Source: an uncultured Bacteroidales bacterium
GTDB lineage: Bacteria > Bacteroidota > Bacteroidia > Bacteroidales > P3
Direction of reading: 5' to 3'
Length of the DNA: 64,000 nt
Assembly: GCA_900315335.1 (NCBI GenBank)
Contig: OMYR01000028.1
Span: 17,950 to 81,949, forward strand
In this document: positions 35,932 through 43,416 of the stretch, piece after piece
Position numbering within the stretch: position 1 is the first letter of the stretch
Layout of the letters: the number at the start of each line of letters is the position of its first letter
Translations under genes and position numbers: made by a program
The notes under the pieces: generated by a model
Told to the model about the DNA's origin: nothing
The model's database searches: none
Seen by the model: only the letters and a program-made list of their open reading frames with translations

Positions 35932-36668
35932 TCGTTAGGCTTTATGGTACGGCGTCCATGGTGGAAGGCTCCGTGGTCTGTGGTCGGAAGACTGCTTACG
36001 CGTCCTTTGAGGGTTCGAGTCCAGAAGCGCGCTGTTCATGAGCGAACGGAGATCGAAATCACTTTTCTGTGGAAGGGAAATGAGTAAGTGTAATGGTAAC
36101 AAGGTATGTTTTTTTCATGTTTTCAAAAGGAAAGTCCCGACGGAACGGAAAACCGTGGCTGGGTAACAACGAATGATGATTTGATTTTTACATTACGGAG
36201 TGAAACATTCAAAGAAAAGGGAACGAAAACAGTTGTGGTAAGTGTTCGGCTTATGGTAGGGAGTACAGTGTTTTGGGTTGGAACGTATTTTGGCAACAAG
36301 ATGTTAGTACAATTTATGCAAAGGAAACCGAGAGTGATGACCTGTTTAATAGCTTGATGTATTTGGAGGTTAGAGGTAGTACATGTTCTACGGAGCAAAC
36401 TTAATTTAGCATTTGAAACGGATAGTGAGTCAGTCCTTATGTATAGCGTTACGACTTTTACGTTACTTGGGATAGTTTTTTCGAGACGAATAGACATGGT
36501 TAGTCAGTAGGTAGTTGGCCTTAGGAACATAGGCATTCGGTTGTCGTCAAGGCGCTGTTTTGTCGGATCGAAGTAGCGATGATTGTGCAGATTAGAGTAC
36601 GGTAGATGGCCTTTGGTATGCCCTAAATGATGCGTGGGAGTTCATCATATTGAACTCCCTTTTTTTTG
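35932..36668 (+). ncRNA. Candidate large structured RNA of unknown family
   Basis: About 730 bases between the 88-residue gene and a strong terminator, with no convincing coding frame (longest plus frame 83 codons, 36106-36357, unrecognised). The first 130 bases are visibly richer in G and C than the surrounding DNA. Hairpins that can be seen by eye include GTCT...AGAC (35976-35992), CTGTTC...GAACGG (36032-36049), ACGG-AAAA-CCGT (36145-36156) and GTAG...CTAC near 36378. A tRNA T-loop-like GGTTCGAGTCC occurs at 36012, but the flanking stem pairs only 2 of 5 bases, so no tRNA. RNase P RNA, tmRNA, 6S and group I/II introns were considered and do not fit. Could be a long 3' leader of the operon. 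Start not known. Confidence 0.45.
36635..36668 (+). terminator. Strong intrinsic terminator
   Basis: GGGAGTTCA (36637-36645), loop TCATAT, TGAACTCCC (36652-36660-ish), then eight T. One of the best terminators in the window; it fixes plus-strand transcription of the preceding non-coding stretch. Confidence 0.9.
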
Positions 36669-36730
36669 TTTCTTTATGCATTAACATTAAGCAACGTTGA
36701 TTTTTGATATTATTGTGAAATAATATTAAT

Positions 36731-36814
36731 AAAACTCACTAATAAATTGGTGTTAAATATTAGCAAAATAGTGTTAAACACTAATAAAATAATGTTTAAC
36801 ATCAGTAAAGCGAT
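36731..36814. repeat. 21-bp-period array R7, 4 units
   Basis: Units start at 36731, 36752, 36773 and 36794, with the GTTAAACACTAAT core. It lies between the terminator of the giant locus and that of kamDE. Confidence 0.85.
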
Positions 36815-36853
36815 AAGCCGTAATAATTGAAACAAATCTGTATCGGTAAAAGA

Positions 36854-36891
36854 AAAGAGGCATAAATGATGAAAAATATTTATGCCTCTTT
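36854..36891 (-). terminator. kamDE terminator
   Basis: Perfect 14-bp arms AAAGAGGCATAAAT (36854-36867) and ATTTATGCCTCTTT (36878-36891), 20 bases past the kamE stop, with T-rich minus-strand exit. Confidence 0.82.
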
Positions 36892-36910
36892 GAATTTATG
36901 TATAGTTTAA

Positions 36911-37717
36911 TTATTGCTCTTTTGCAGGGGCTGTTCCCATACGTTTAGCCATTTCTTCCACGATAAATGAAGCAACATCGTCAGCATAGGTGTTCATTCC
37001 GAAACCGGCGTCGTAACCCAATTCTTTTGCCAATTCGTGAGTGATACGAGCACCACCGCAACAAAGGATAAGTTTATCCCTCAAACCTTCGGCTTCCAAC
37101 ATCTCCACAAGTTCCGTTAGGTTTTTGATATGAACGTCTTTTTGCGTAACTGTTTGAGACACCAACAAAGCATCGGCATTCATCTCTATGGCTTTGGCAA
37201 TAAATTCCTCGTTTGGAACTTGCGAACCCATATTCAAAGCCTCAATCATTTCGTAACGCTCCAAGCCGTAATGACCTGCATATCCTTTCATATTCATAAT
37301 AGCATCGATTCCAACGGTGTGAGCATCTGTTCCCGTTGAAGCCCCAACGATAACGATTTTCCTTCCAATATAATCCTTGATATATTGGTCTGTCGTTGGC
37401 ATATCCATAGTGTGGGTTTCAACTTTTGGAACATGAATAGAGGTGTAATCCACTGTATGAATTGTTGAACCATAGCAATTGAAGAATGTAAATCCCTTTG
37501 TCAGTTCTTTGTAATAGACAACAAGAGGATTTTCAAATCCCATTTTCTTCAATAACTGTTTTGCAGCCTCAATACCTTCGTCGTTGCAAGGTACCGGTAA
37601 AGTGAAACTTATTTGAGTTTTACCGTCATTCATTGTATCACCGTAGGGTTTAACTTTCGTCAAATCCAAATTGGTGTCAAAATTTTTTTCTTCTGTTGAA
37701 TATAAACCTGCACTCAT
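36911..37717 (-). CDS. kamE: Lysine 5,6-aminomutase beta subunit
   Basis: Cobalamin-binding subunit of D-lysine/L-beta-lysine 5,6-aminomutase. The 268-residue protein contains the B12 signature DAHTVG (in ASTGTDAHTVGIDAIMNMKG, about residues 130-149), a Rossmann-like B12 domain with SQTVTQKDVHIKNL and LILCCGGARITHELAKELG, and an N-terminal domain that carries the PLP-binding lysine in the family. Its ATG overlaps the kamD stop (TAATG), so the two subunits are translationally coupled. Confidence 0.94.
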   Translation of the reverse strand: MSAGLYSTEEKNFDTNLDLTKVKPYGDTMNDGKTQISFTLPVPCNDEGIEAAKQLLKKMGFENPLVVYYKELTKGFTFFNCYGSTIHTVDYTSIHVPKVETHTMDMPTTDQYIKDYIGRKIVIVGASTGTDAHTVGIDAIMNMKGYAGHYGLERYEMIEALNMGSQVPNEEFIAKAIEMNADALLVSQTVTQKDVHIKNLTELVEMLEAEGLRDKLILCCGGARITHELAKELGYDAGFGMNTYADDVASFIVEEMAKRMGTAPAKEQ

Positions 37718-39279
37718 TACTCTTTTCCTCCTTTACCTTTCATTAAATCTATAAATGGATTGTAATAGTTATCTGATTTTTCAAACACACCATTTAAGCC
37801 TTTGCCACCATTACGAGGGCGTTTAATATCTCCAAAGATTCCTTTCTCCAAAGCAGAGAACAAACCTTCGGATTGCATACGCTCTAACAAATCAACAGCA
37901 TCGTCCAATACCTTTTGAGCGCGTTGTTGCATAATACCGCCTTTTTTGAACTCTATATCGTCGCCAAAATGACGCATATTGTTGAAGATATATCTTGCAT
38001 TCTCTATGCTGACATAACGGTCGGACATAAAAGGTGTATGTATTGCTTCTGTCATCATACCCAACAATTGCAGGCCTTGATGAGTCATAATACCTATTTG
38101 ATTAAACAACGCATCTTGAATTTGTCCTCTGAAAATATTACCTGTCATAAACTTTGTAGGAGGCATATATTTTATAGGGGCTTTTGGGAAGATTTCACGG
38201 ATTAGTTGTGCTTGTGCAAGTTCATATAGAAAACCGTCTTCCATTTGAGGGTCCATTTCAAAGGCGTGTCCCAATCCCATTTGTTCTTCCGGCATACCGG
38301 CAGCAAAAGCCAACTGTTCGTTTATAAAATCTGATGCCAAAACGGTATGTGCTTGCTCGAATGCATCGGCAGTGGTTAAATAATTGTCCTCACCGGTATT
38401 GATGATTATACCTGCAAATCCGTTAATGATACGAGAGAAGAATTGGTCAATAAGGGTACGCTTCATATTTATATCACGGAATAAGATACCATACAAAGCA
38501 TCATTCAACATAACGTCCAAGCCTTCCAAAGCACCCATTACAGCAATCTCCGGCATACAAAGTCCCGAACAATAATTGCAAAGGCGTATGTATCTGCCTA
38601 CTTCTTCGCCTACTTCGTCCAAAGCCTTACGCATTATGCGGAAATTCTCTTGTGTTGCGAATGTTCCACCAAAACCTTCGGTCGTTGCACCATAAGGAAC
38701 ATAATCCAATAAGGATTGTCCGGTGGTACGTATAACGGCTATAATATCTGCACCTTGTCTTGCACCTGCTTGTGCTTGGATAACGTCTTCGTAAATATTT
38801 CCCGTTGCAACTATTATATAAAGGTATGGCTTAGGGCCTTCGCCTATTGTGTCTATATAATGCTCACGTTTTCTACGTCTGTCTATGATACGTTTGATAG
38901 AAGCGTCAATATAAGGTTGAAGACTTTTCTTAGCCTCTTCTTTATCGCCTTGTTTTAATTTTGTAATATCCAATTTGCCCTCTGCAATCTGTTGAGCGAT
39001 TTCATTTGGCGATAACTTGGTTTGATTAACGGCATTACCCATAATGAACATCACGCCGTCATTTATCAATCCTTTTTCTTTGATGTAATCCACAACAACA
39101 TTTGGCAAAGGCACTTGATCTTGATTAACTCCGTCGATACCCAAAAGCCTACAAATGGTTCTTTCGCAAGTAACCGTAGAGTAGGAGGAGGCAAATTGCT
39201 CAACCTCGTCAGAGATTTGCTTAGCTAATTGCTTTCCTTTTTGGACTTTCGCAAAGTCGATACCTAATTTACTTTCCAT
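37717..39279 (-). CDS. kamD: Lysine 5,6-aminomutase alpha subunit
   Basis: Catalytic TIM-barrel subunit that moves the terminal amino group of beta-lysine, with adenosylcobalamin and PLP. The 520 residues include VATGNIYEDVIQAQAGARQG, GADIIAVIRTTGQSLLDYVP, YGATTEGFGGTFATQENFRI and ALEGLDVMLNDALYGILFRD, all typical of KamD/OraS-like alpha subunits. Length matches the family. A minus-strand promoter lies 80 bases upstream. The enzyme acts directly after KamA, whose gene is about 10 kb away. Confidence 0.94.
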   Translation of the reverse strand: MESKLGIDFAKVQKGKQLAKQISDEVEQFASSYSTVTCERTICRLLGIDGVNQDQVPLPNVVVDYIKEKGLINDGVMFIMGNAVNQTKLSPNEIAQQIAEGKLDITKLKQGDKEEAKKSLQPYIDASIKRIIDRRRKREHYIDTIGEGPKPYLYIIVATGNIYEDVIQAQAGARQGADIIAVIRTTGQSLLDYVPYGATTEGFGGTFATQENFRIMRKALDEVGEEVGRYIRLCNYCSGLCMPEIAVMGALEGLDVMLNDALYGILFRDINMKRTLIDQFFSRIINGFAGIIINTGEDNYLTTADAFEQAHTVLASDFINEQLAFAAGMPEEQMGLGHAFEMDPQMEDGFLYELAQAQLIREIFPKAPIKYMPPTKFMTGNIFRGQIQDALFNQIGIMTHQGLQLLGMMTEAIHTPFMSDRYVSIENARYIFNNMRHFGDDIEFKKGGIMQQRAQKVLDDAVDLLERMQSEGLFSALEKGIFGDIKRPRNGGKGLNGVFEKSDNYYNPFIDLMKGKGGKE

Positions 39280-39359
39280 TTTTATATAGTGTTTTTATTT
39301 CTTATTTTTCTGAATAGACACGTCTTTTGCCCCAAAAGACATTGTTGTAAAATAATATG

Positions 39360-39390
39360 CAAATTTATAAAAAAAATATGTACCCACAAA
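39360..39390 (-). promoter_or_regulatory. kamDE promoter
   Basis: Minus strand TTTG (39390-39387), 19-base gap, TAAATTTG (39367-39360); about 80 bases before the kamD ATG. A TTCAT-type box begins 14 bases further upstream. Confidence 0.68.
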
Positions 39391-39403
39391 ATTTTGAAAA
39401 TAT

Positions 39404-39847
39404 TTCATAAAATAGAAGTGTGGATATTTATTCATAAAATTGAATTTAATACCAAATAAAATTATGAATTTAATACCAAAGTTATACTTCAAAAATATGA
39501 ATATATTAAAATTTGTATTCCGATTTATGAATTTAACAAAATTGAACTACAATAAAGGATATTTATGTTAATTAAAATTTATAAAACAATATTAAACAAA
39601 GTATTAATTCTATTATATAAAGTGTTTAGATAGCAAATAAGGAAAATAGTGCTAATATTTGTAAAATCAAGATATATTTATATAATATGTTATATACTAA
39701 TAGTATAAAAAATATAAATAAAATAGAACCTTATGTGAATTATTACGTAAATAGTGTTTGCAATAGTTCATAAATATGAATTTTATAAAAATTCATAAAA
39801 ATGAAATAATTGAAATTAATATTTGTTAAATAATTCATAAAAGTGAA
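39404..39847. promoter_or_regulatory. Cluster of TTCAT-N4-ATGAA boxes (candidate operators)
   Basis: In the A/T-rich 574-base kamD/HTH intergenic region there are TTCATAAATATGAA (39767-39780), TTCATAAAAATGAA (39792-39805) and TTCATAAAAGTGAA (39834-39847) just before the HTH gene, and weaker forms TTCATAAAATAGAA (39404-39417) and TTCATAAAATTGAA (39431-39444) near the kamD promoter. Two are perfect inverted repeats. A direct repeat GAATTTAATACCAAA occurs twice near 39442-39480. The middle of the region (39540-39720) shows nothing else. Confidence 0.55.
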
Positions 39848-39853
39848 TATAAA

Positions 39854-40561
39854 ATGAAAGATAGAATTAAGCAAATTATCCAAACATACGGTTTGAATGC
39901 CGGTGCATTTGCCCACAAAATAGGTGTTCCTGCCTCGACCGTTTCGTATATTTTGAATGGCAGAAATCAACCTTCGGCAGAGTTTTTTCGTAAAGTCTTG
40001 GACATTTTCCCTGCAATCGATGCCAATTGGTTAATAATGGGCAGCGGTGCGATGCTGAAAAATTCTTCTATTGCAAAAACCGATAAAATAGTTAGTGAAG
40101 CTAATTTACCAATCAATGAAACTAATCAAATAATTAGGGACACTAATTTATTAATTAATGACACTAATTCAATAAGTAGTGATGTCAATTCTACGCAAGC
40201 AGATAATGATTTTGCAAATAAAGATATTGAAAAAGTAAAGACACACGAAAAATCGATAAATCAAGGGGAGACGAATTTGTTTTCAAATTTAGAATTATTT
40301 TCTGAGCCTAATGATACAGAGAATAAAGTCGAAAATTTTACTTCGCAAGAAGAAAAAACGATGGAAACAAAATCCACAAATGCTGATACAAACAACAATT
40401 CTACGCAGCAATATTTTGGTAATCCCAATACAGATAATAAGCAAAGCGAAATAAATATTCAAAAAGAAAATGTTCGAATAAAAAATTTCGTTAATCGAAA
40501 CGTTAGATCTATTGATAAAATCATAGTGTTGTACGATGACGGTACGTACGAAACACGATGA
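39854..40561 (+). CDS. XRE-family HTH regulator with a 21-bp-array insert
   Basis: DNA-binding regulator, 235 residues. The N-terminal helix-turn-helix (MKDRIKQIIQTYGLNAGAFA, then HKIGVPASTVSYILNGRNQP, residues 1-40) resembles the XRE-type repressors of Bacteroidota that continue with PSAEFFRKVLDIFPAIDANW and WLIMGSGAML (to about residue 75). Residues 81-115 are five seven-residue repeats of the form xNETNxI/xNDTNxI, encoded by a member of the dispersed 21-bp family. The rest is Asn/Thr/Glu-rich and disordered until a conserved-looking end, FVNRNVRSIDKIIVLYDDG, common in such proteins. Likely autoregulated through the upstream TTCAT boxes. Confidence 0.78.
   Translation: MKDRIKQIIQTYGLNAGAFAHKIGVPASTVSYILNGRNQPSAEFFRKVLDIFPAIDANWLIMGSGAMLKNSSIAKTDKIVSEANLPINETNQIIRDTNLLINDTNSISSDVNSTQADNDFANKDIEKVKTHEKSINQGETNLFSNLELFSEPNDTENKVENFTSQEEKTMETKSTNADTNNNSTQQYFGNPNTDNKQSEINIQKENVRIKNFVNRNVRSIDKIIVLYDDGTYETR
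40094..40198 (+). repeat. 21-bp-period array R8, 5 units, inside the HTH gene
   Basis: Units start at 40094, 40115, 40136, 40157 and 40178, each with (G)A(A/C)ACTAAT-like core, and possibly a degenerate one at 40073. It is in frame and free of stops on the coding strand. Confidence 0.85.
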
Positions 40562-40635
40562 TTTTCATAAAAATATTATGATTGTAGTGTCTTTTGTTGT
40601 GATATAAATTTATTCAATATTTTATTTGAGTTATC

Positions 40636-40663
40636 TTTGTTTGTAATAAATTCATTATCTTTG
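40636..40663 (+). promoter_or_regulatory. Promoter of the DHH phosphoesterase operon
   Basis: TTTG (40636-40639) and TATCTTTG (40656-40663), gap 16, 24 bases before the chosen ATG and inside the longer open frame. Confidence 0.6.
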
Positions 40664-40687
40664 CACATTAATTCAAAAAAGATATTG

Positions 40688-41710
40688 ATGAAAGTCAGAA
40701 CAAAAGATATAACTCTGTTGCAAGAATACATAAATTCTCAGCAAAGTATAACAATCATAACACATTTTAATCCTGACGGCGACGCTGTGGGTTCTTCTTG
40801 TGCGTTGTATCATTATTTTAATTCGTTAAATAAAGACGTGCAAGTGATACTGCCCAACTATGTTCCATATAGTTTGAAATTTTTGTTGGAGAATGTAAAT
40901 CATATCGTAGCAGAGGCTGATTTCAAACAGGCACGAAAACGCCTGCAATCGACAGATGTATTGATTATTGCCGATATGAATAACAATTCTCGTTCTGGTG
41001 ATAGTTTGGAAAAGGTGTTAAATGAAATCGATTGCAAAACAGTATTGATAGATCACCATGAACAACCTGAAAAATACGATATAAGTTTTTCTTATCCGAC
41101 ATCATCTTCCACTTGCGAAGTTGTATGGAACGTTTTTAACCGCTTAACCAAGAAAAAAGTTTTTTCGCAAGATATTTCCATATGTTTATATTCGGGGATT
41201 ATGACAGATACAGGCTCTTTGAGTTATTCTTGTAATAATCCGGAGTTGTATGTTGTTATCTCCAATTTGTTAAAAAGCGGAATTAAGGCTAATAGAGTCA
41301 ATCAAAAATTGTTTAATACCTACACGCATTCACGTCTAAACCTTTTGGGCTATGCCATAAGCAAAAAACTGCGTGTGTTTGAAAAACAAAGGGCGGCTTT
41401 CATATTTTTATCGGTTGAAGAATTGGATAAATACAATTATCAACCCGGCGATTTGGAGGGTGTTGTCAATTATTGTTTGAAACTTGAAAACATTGACTTT
41501 TGTGCTTTGATTAGCGAGAGAGATAACAAGATAAGAATGTCGTTTAGAAGTAAGGACGAGAATATAGATGTCAATAAATTCGCACGCAAATATTGGAATG
41601 GCGGCGGTCATATAATGGCAGCAGGAGGCAAGAGTTTCAAATCTTTGCAAGAAGTCGTTAAAACATTTACAGGGCAAATTTATAACAATGATTTTATTGT
41701 AAAAGACTGA
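40688..41710 (+). CDS. nrnA: DHH-family phosphoesterase, NrnA-like
   Basis: Manganese phosphoesterase of the DHH/DHHA1 family, probably degrading short oligoribonucleotides and/or pAp. Starting at MKVRTKD gives 340 residues. DHH motifs: THFNPDGDAVGSS (residues about 24-36), DMNNNSR, LIDHHEQPEKY (the DHH itself) and GIMTDTGSLSY; the DHHA1 end carries RSKDENIDVNKFA and GGGHIMAAGG. It heads an operon with three FKBP-type isomerases, an arrangement common in Bacteroidota. Confidence 0.88.
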   Translation: MKVRTKDITLLQEYINSQQSITIITHFNPDGDAVGSSCALYHYFNSLNKDVQVILPNYVPYSLKFLLENVNHIVAEADFKQARKRLQSTDVLIIADMNNNSRSGDSLEKVLNEIDCKTVLIDHHEQPEKYDISFSYPTSSSTCEVVWNVFNRLTKKKVFSQDISICLYSGIMTDTGSLSYSCNNPELYVVISNLLKSGIKANRVNQKLFNTYTHSRLNLLGYAISKKLRVFEKQRAAFIFLSVEELDKYNYQPGDLEGVVNYCLKLENIDFCALISERDNKIRMSFRSKDENIDVNKFARKYWNGGGHIMAAGGKSFKSLQEVVKTFTGQIYNNDFIVKD

Positions 41711-41751
41711 TGAACTGATAGAAAACAAACATCACTTATTGTTGAACTGAT

Positions 41752-41814
41752 GTTTAATAATATTTTACTGATGTTTAACACTAATTTAACAATGTTTAAC
41801 ACTAATTTGGCTAT
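41752..41814. repeat. 21-bp-period array R9, 3 units
   Basis: Units at 41752, 41773 and 41794 with GTTTAACACTAATTT core; between the phosphoesterase and the first FKBP gene, probably within the operon transcript. Confidence 0.83.
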
Positions 41815-41838
41815 ATTAAATAAAAATTTACTGAAAAT

Positions 41839-42384
41839 ATGAATAGGATTTTTCTTGGAATAATTTTGTTGATTTTTGTGGCAAGTTGTACGAAAAAATA
41901 CAATGAAGATTTTGCCGTAGGGCAAGATGAACAACAAAATCAAGCAATAGAAGCACAGAAAAAGGTTGAACAATCTTTTACCAAGGCAAATCAAATTATC
42001 AATATCAAGGAAAAAGAAAATATTCAAGCCTATATAAAACGCAATAATTGGCAGATGAGCGACAAAAACGGCGTTTATTTTCAGTTGTTGCGAAACGGTA
42101 ATGGCAAACAGATTAATGATAGCAGCATAGTGAGTGTTGCTTGCGATGTTTTCTTGCTTAACGGCAATAGATACGGAGAAAAAAATCAAAAGATGACTTT
42201 TAATATTAAGGGCGATACGCAAGTGCCTTTCGGTGTTATGACGGCAGTAAAGGGATTGAAAGATAAATCAAAATTGCGCGTGATAATACCGTCAAATCTC
42301 GCCTTTACGATTTCGCAAGAGGGCGAAAAAATAGAACAAGACAATACCTTAATATATATAATAAACATTTTGGATGTAAAATAA
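41839..42384 (+). CDS. FKBP-type peptidyl-prolyl isomerase-like lipoprotein (first of three)
   Basis: Predicted lipoprotein: hydrophobic leader and lipobox FVASC (Cys-17). The 181-residue chain has a helical linker rich in Gln/Lys/Glu and a compact FKBP-like domain from about residue 80: QLLRNGNGKQINDSSIVSV, KGDTQVPFGVMTAVKGLKDK, LRVIIPSNLAF and a terminal LIYIINILDV. Several loops are shorter than in canonical FKBPs, so catalysis is uncertain; it may be only a chaperone fold. Related to the GldI group linked to gliding/T9SS in other Bacteroidota, which would fit the T9SS cargo in this window. Confidence 0.78.
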   Translation: MNRIFLGIILLIFVASCTKKYNEDFAVGQDEQQNQAIEAQKKVEQSFTKANQIINIKEKENIQAYIKRNNWQMSDKNGVYFQLLRNGNGKQINDSSIVSVACDVFLLNGNRYGEKNQKMTFNIKGDTQVPFGVMTAVKGLKDKSKLRVIIPSNLAFTISQEGEKIEQDNTLIYIINILDVK

Positions 42385-42452
42385 CACGTATAAAATTAAG
42401 CGAAGCATAATAGCGAAAAATTAAATTATTCGGCAATTTTTGGAATAGTGAA

Positions 42453-43352
42453 ATGAAAAACAAGGTTAGTTATATAGTTGTTGTGGGAATTGTATCGATA
42501 TTTTTGGCATCTTGTACAAGCAAAAGCGGATTTACCGATACGGAATTGGGATTTTCTTTTAAGCGTTGCACAAAGAACGATACATCTCCGAAAGCCAAAC
42601 AAGGCGATGTGATTTTTGGACAGATGAAAATACTATTAAACAACAAAAAAGAGATTTATTCAAATTACGGCTCGCCTGATAGATTGTTTGTGATAAGCAG
42701 TAATCCAAAGGTCGGCTCTATTGATGAATTTCTTATGACTTTACATCTTGGAGATTCGGCAATAATGATTGCTCCTGCCGATAGTCTTTTGCAATACACC
42801 AAAAACATAGAGACGCGTTCAGATGATAAGATATATGTTTATTTGACTATTTCTCAAATTATTTCTGCCGCAGAACTAAATGTACATGAACGTCAAACGC
42901 AAGAAAAACAGCGACAAGAGGAAGAGGCTTTGACTAATTATGTTTTAGAGAAGTATGATAGGGCAGAGAAAAAGGAGAGTGGGTTGTTTTATTTGTCTTT
43001 GAAAGAAGGTATTGGTAAGAAAGTGGAGTTTGGTAAAAGGATTTTTGTCCGTTATTCGGTAACAGATACAGCAGGCAACTTATATGACACAAATATTGAG
43101 GAGATAGCCAAAAAGCATAGCACATTTAGACCCGAAAGAGCCTATAAACCTTTTGATTTCTTGTTTGGAGACGATTCTTTGATACCGGGTTGGTACGAGG
43201 GATTGTCGTATATGAAAGAGGGAGGGCGAGCTATTTTGATTATTCCTTCCAAATTGGCTTATGGCGAAATGGGTTTTGGTCAGATACCGCCATATACTCC
43301 GCTTGTTTTCAATATTACGGTTGTTAAAGTCAAAGATGAGGAAACGGAATAG
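42453..43352 (+). CDS. FKBP-type peptidyl-prolyl isomerase lipoprotein (second of three)
   Basis: Lipoprotein with leader MKNKVSYIVVVGIVSIFLAS and lipobox LASC. The 299 residues hold two FKBP-like modules: a degenerate first one (residues 30-135, AKQGDVIFGQMKILLNN, MTLHLGDSAIMIAPADSL), a charged coiled linker (ERQTQEKQRQEEEAL), and a C-terminal one (about 180-297) with FVRYSVTDTAGNLYDT, PLIPGWYEGL-like DSLIPGWYEGLSYMKEGG and ILIIPSKLAYGEMGFGQIPP. The last module keeps the family YG.xGxG..P pattern and may be active. The same two-module layout is in the next gene. Confidence 0.85.
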   Translation: MKNKVSYIVVVGIVSIFLASCTSKSGFTDTELGFSFKRCTKNDTSPKAKQGDVIFGQMKILLNNKKEIYSNYGSPDRLFVISSNPKVGSIDEFLMTLHLGDSAIMIAPADSLLQYTKNIETRSDDKIYVYLTISQIISAAELNVHERQTQEKQRQEEEALTNYVLEKYDRAEKKESGLFYLSLKEGIGKKVEFGKRIFVRYSVTDTAGNLYDTNIEEIAKKHSTFRPERAYKPFDFLFGDDSLIPGWYEGLSYMKEGGRAILIIPSKLAYGEMGFGQIPPYTPLVFNITVVKVKDEETE

Positions 43353-43416
43353 TGTTGTTAAAACAAGGATAATAAAAATAATTTTAATAAAAAGAGATTA
43401 AAAAAATATCAAGAAT

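Noticed and set aside
36001..36035. tRNA-like T-loop GGTTCGAGTCC
   Set aside because: Only two of five T-stem pairs form, and no matching acceptor, D or anticodon arm is found around it.
36093..36160. Similarity to 16S rRNA 3' end (GTAACAAGGTA) and RNase P (GGAAAGTCC)
   Set aside because: Only about ten bases match in each case and the other conserved blocks of those RNAs are absent; likely chance.
36106..36357. 83-codon open frame within the candidate RNA
   Set aside because: No recognisable protein features, unusual composition for this genome, and it overlaps visible hairpins.
31555..36668. Prophage or transposon
   Set aside because: No integrase, transposase, terminase, portal, tRNA target or terminal repeats were seen at the borders.
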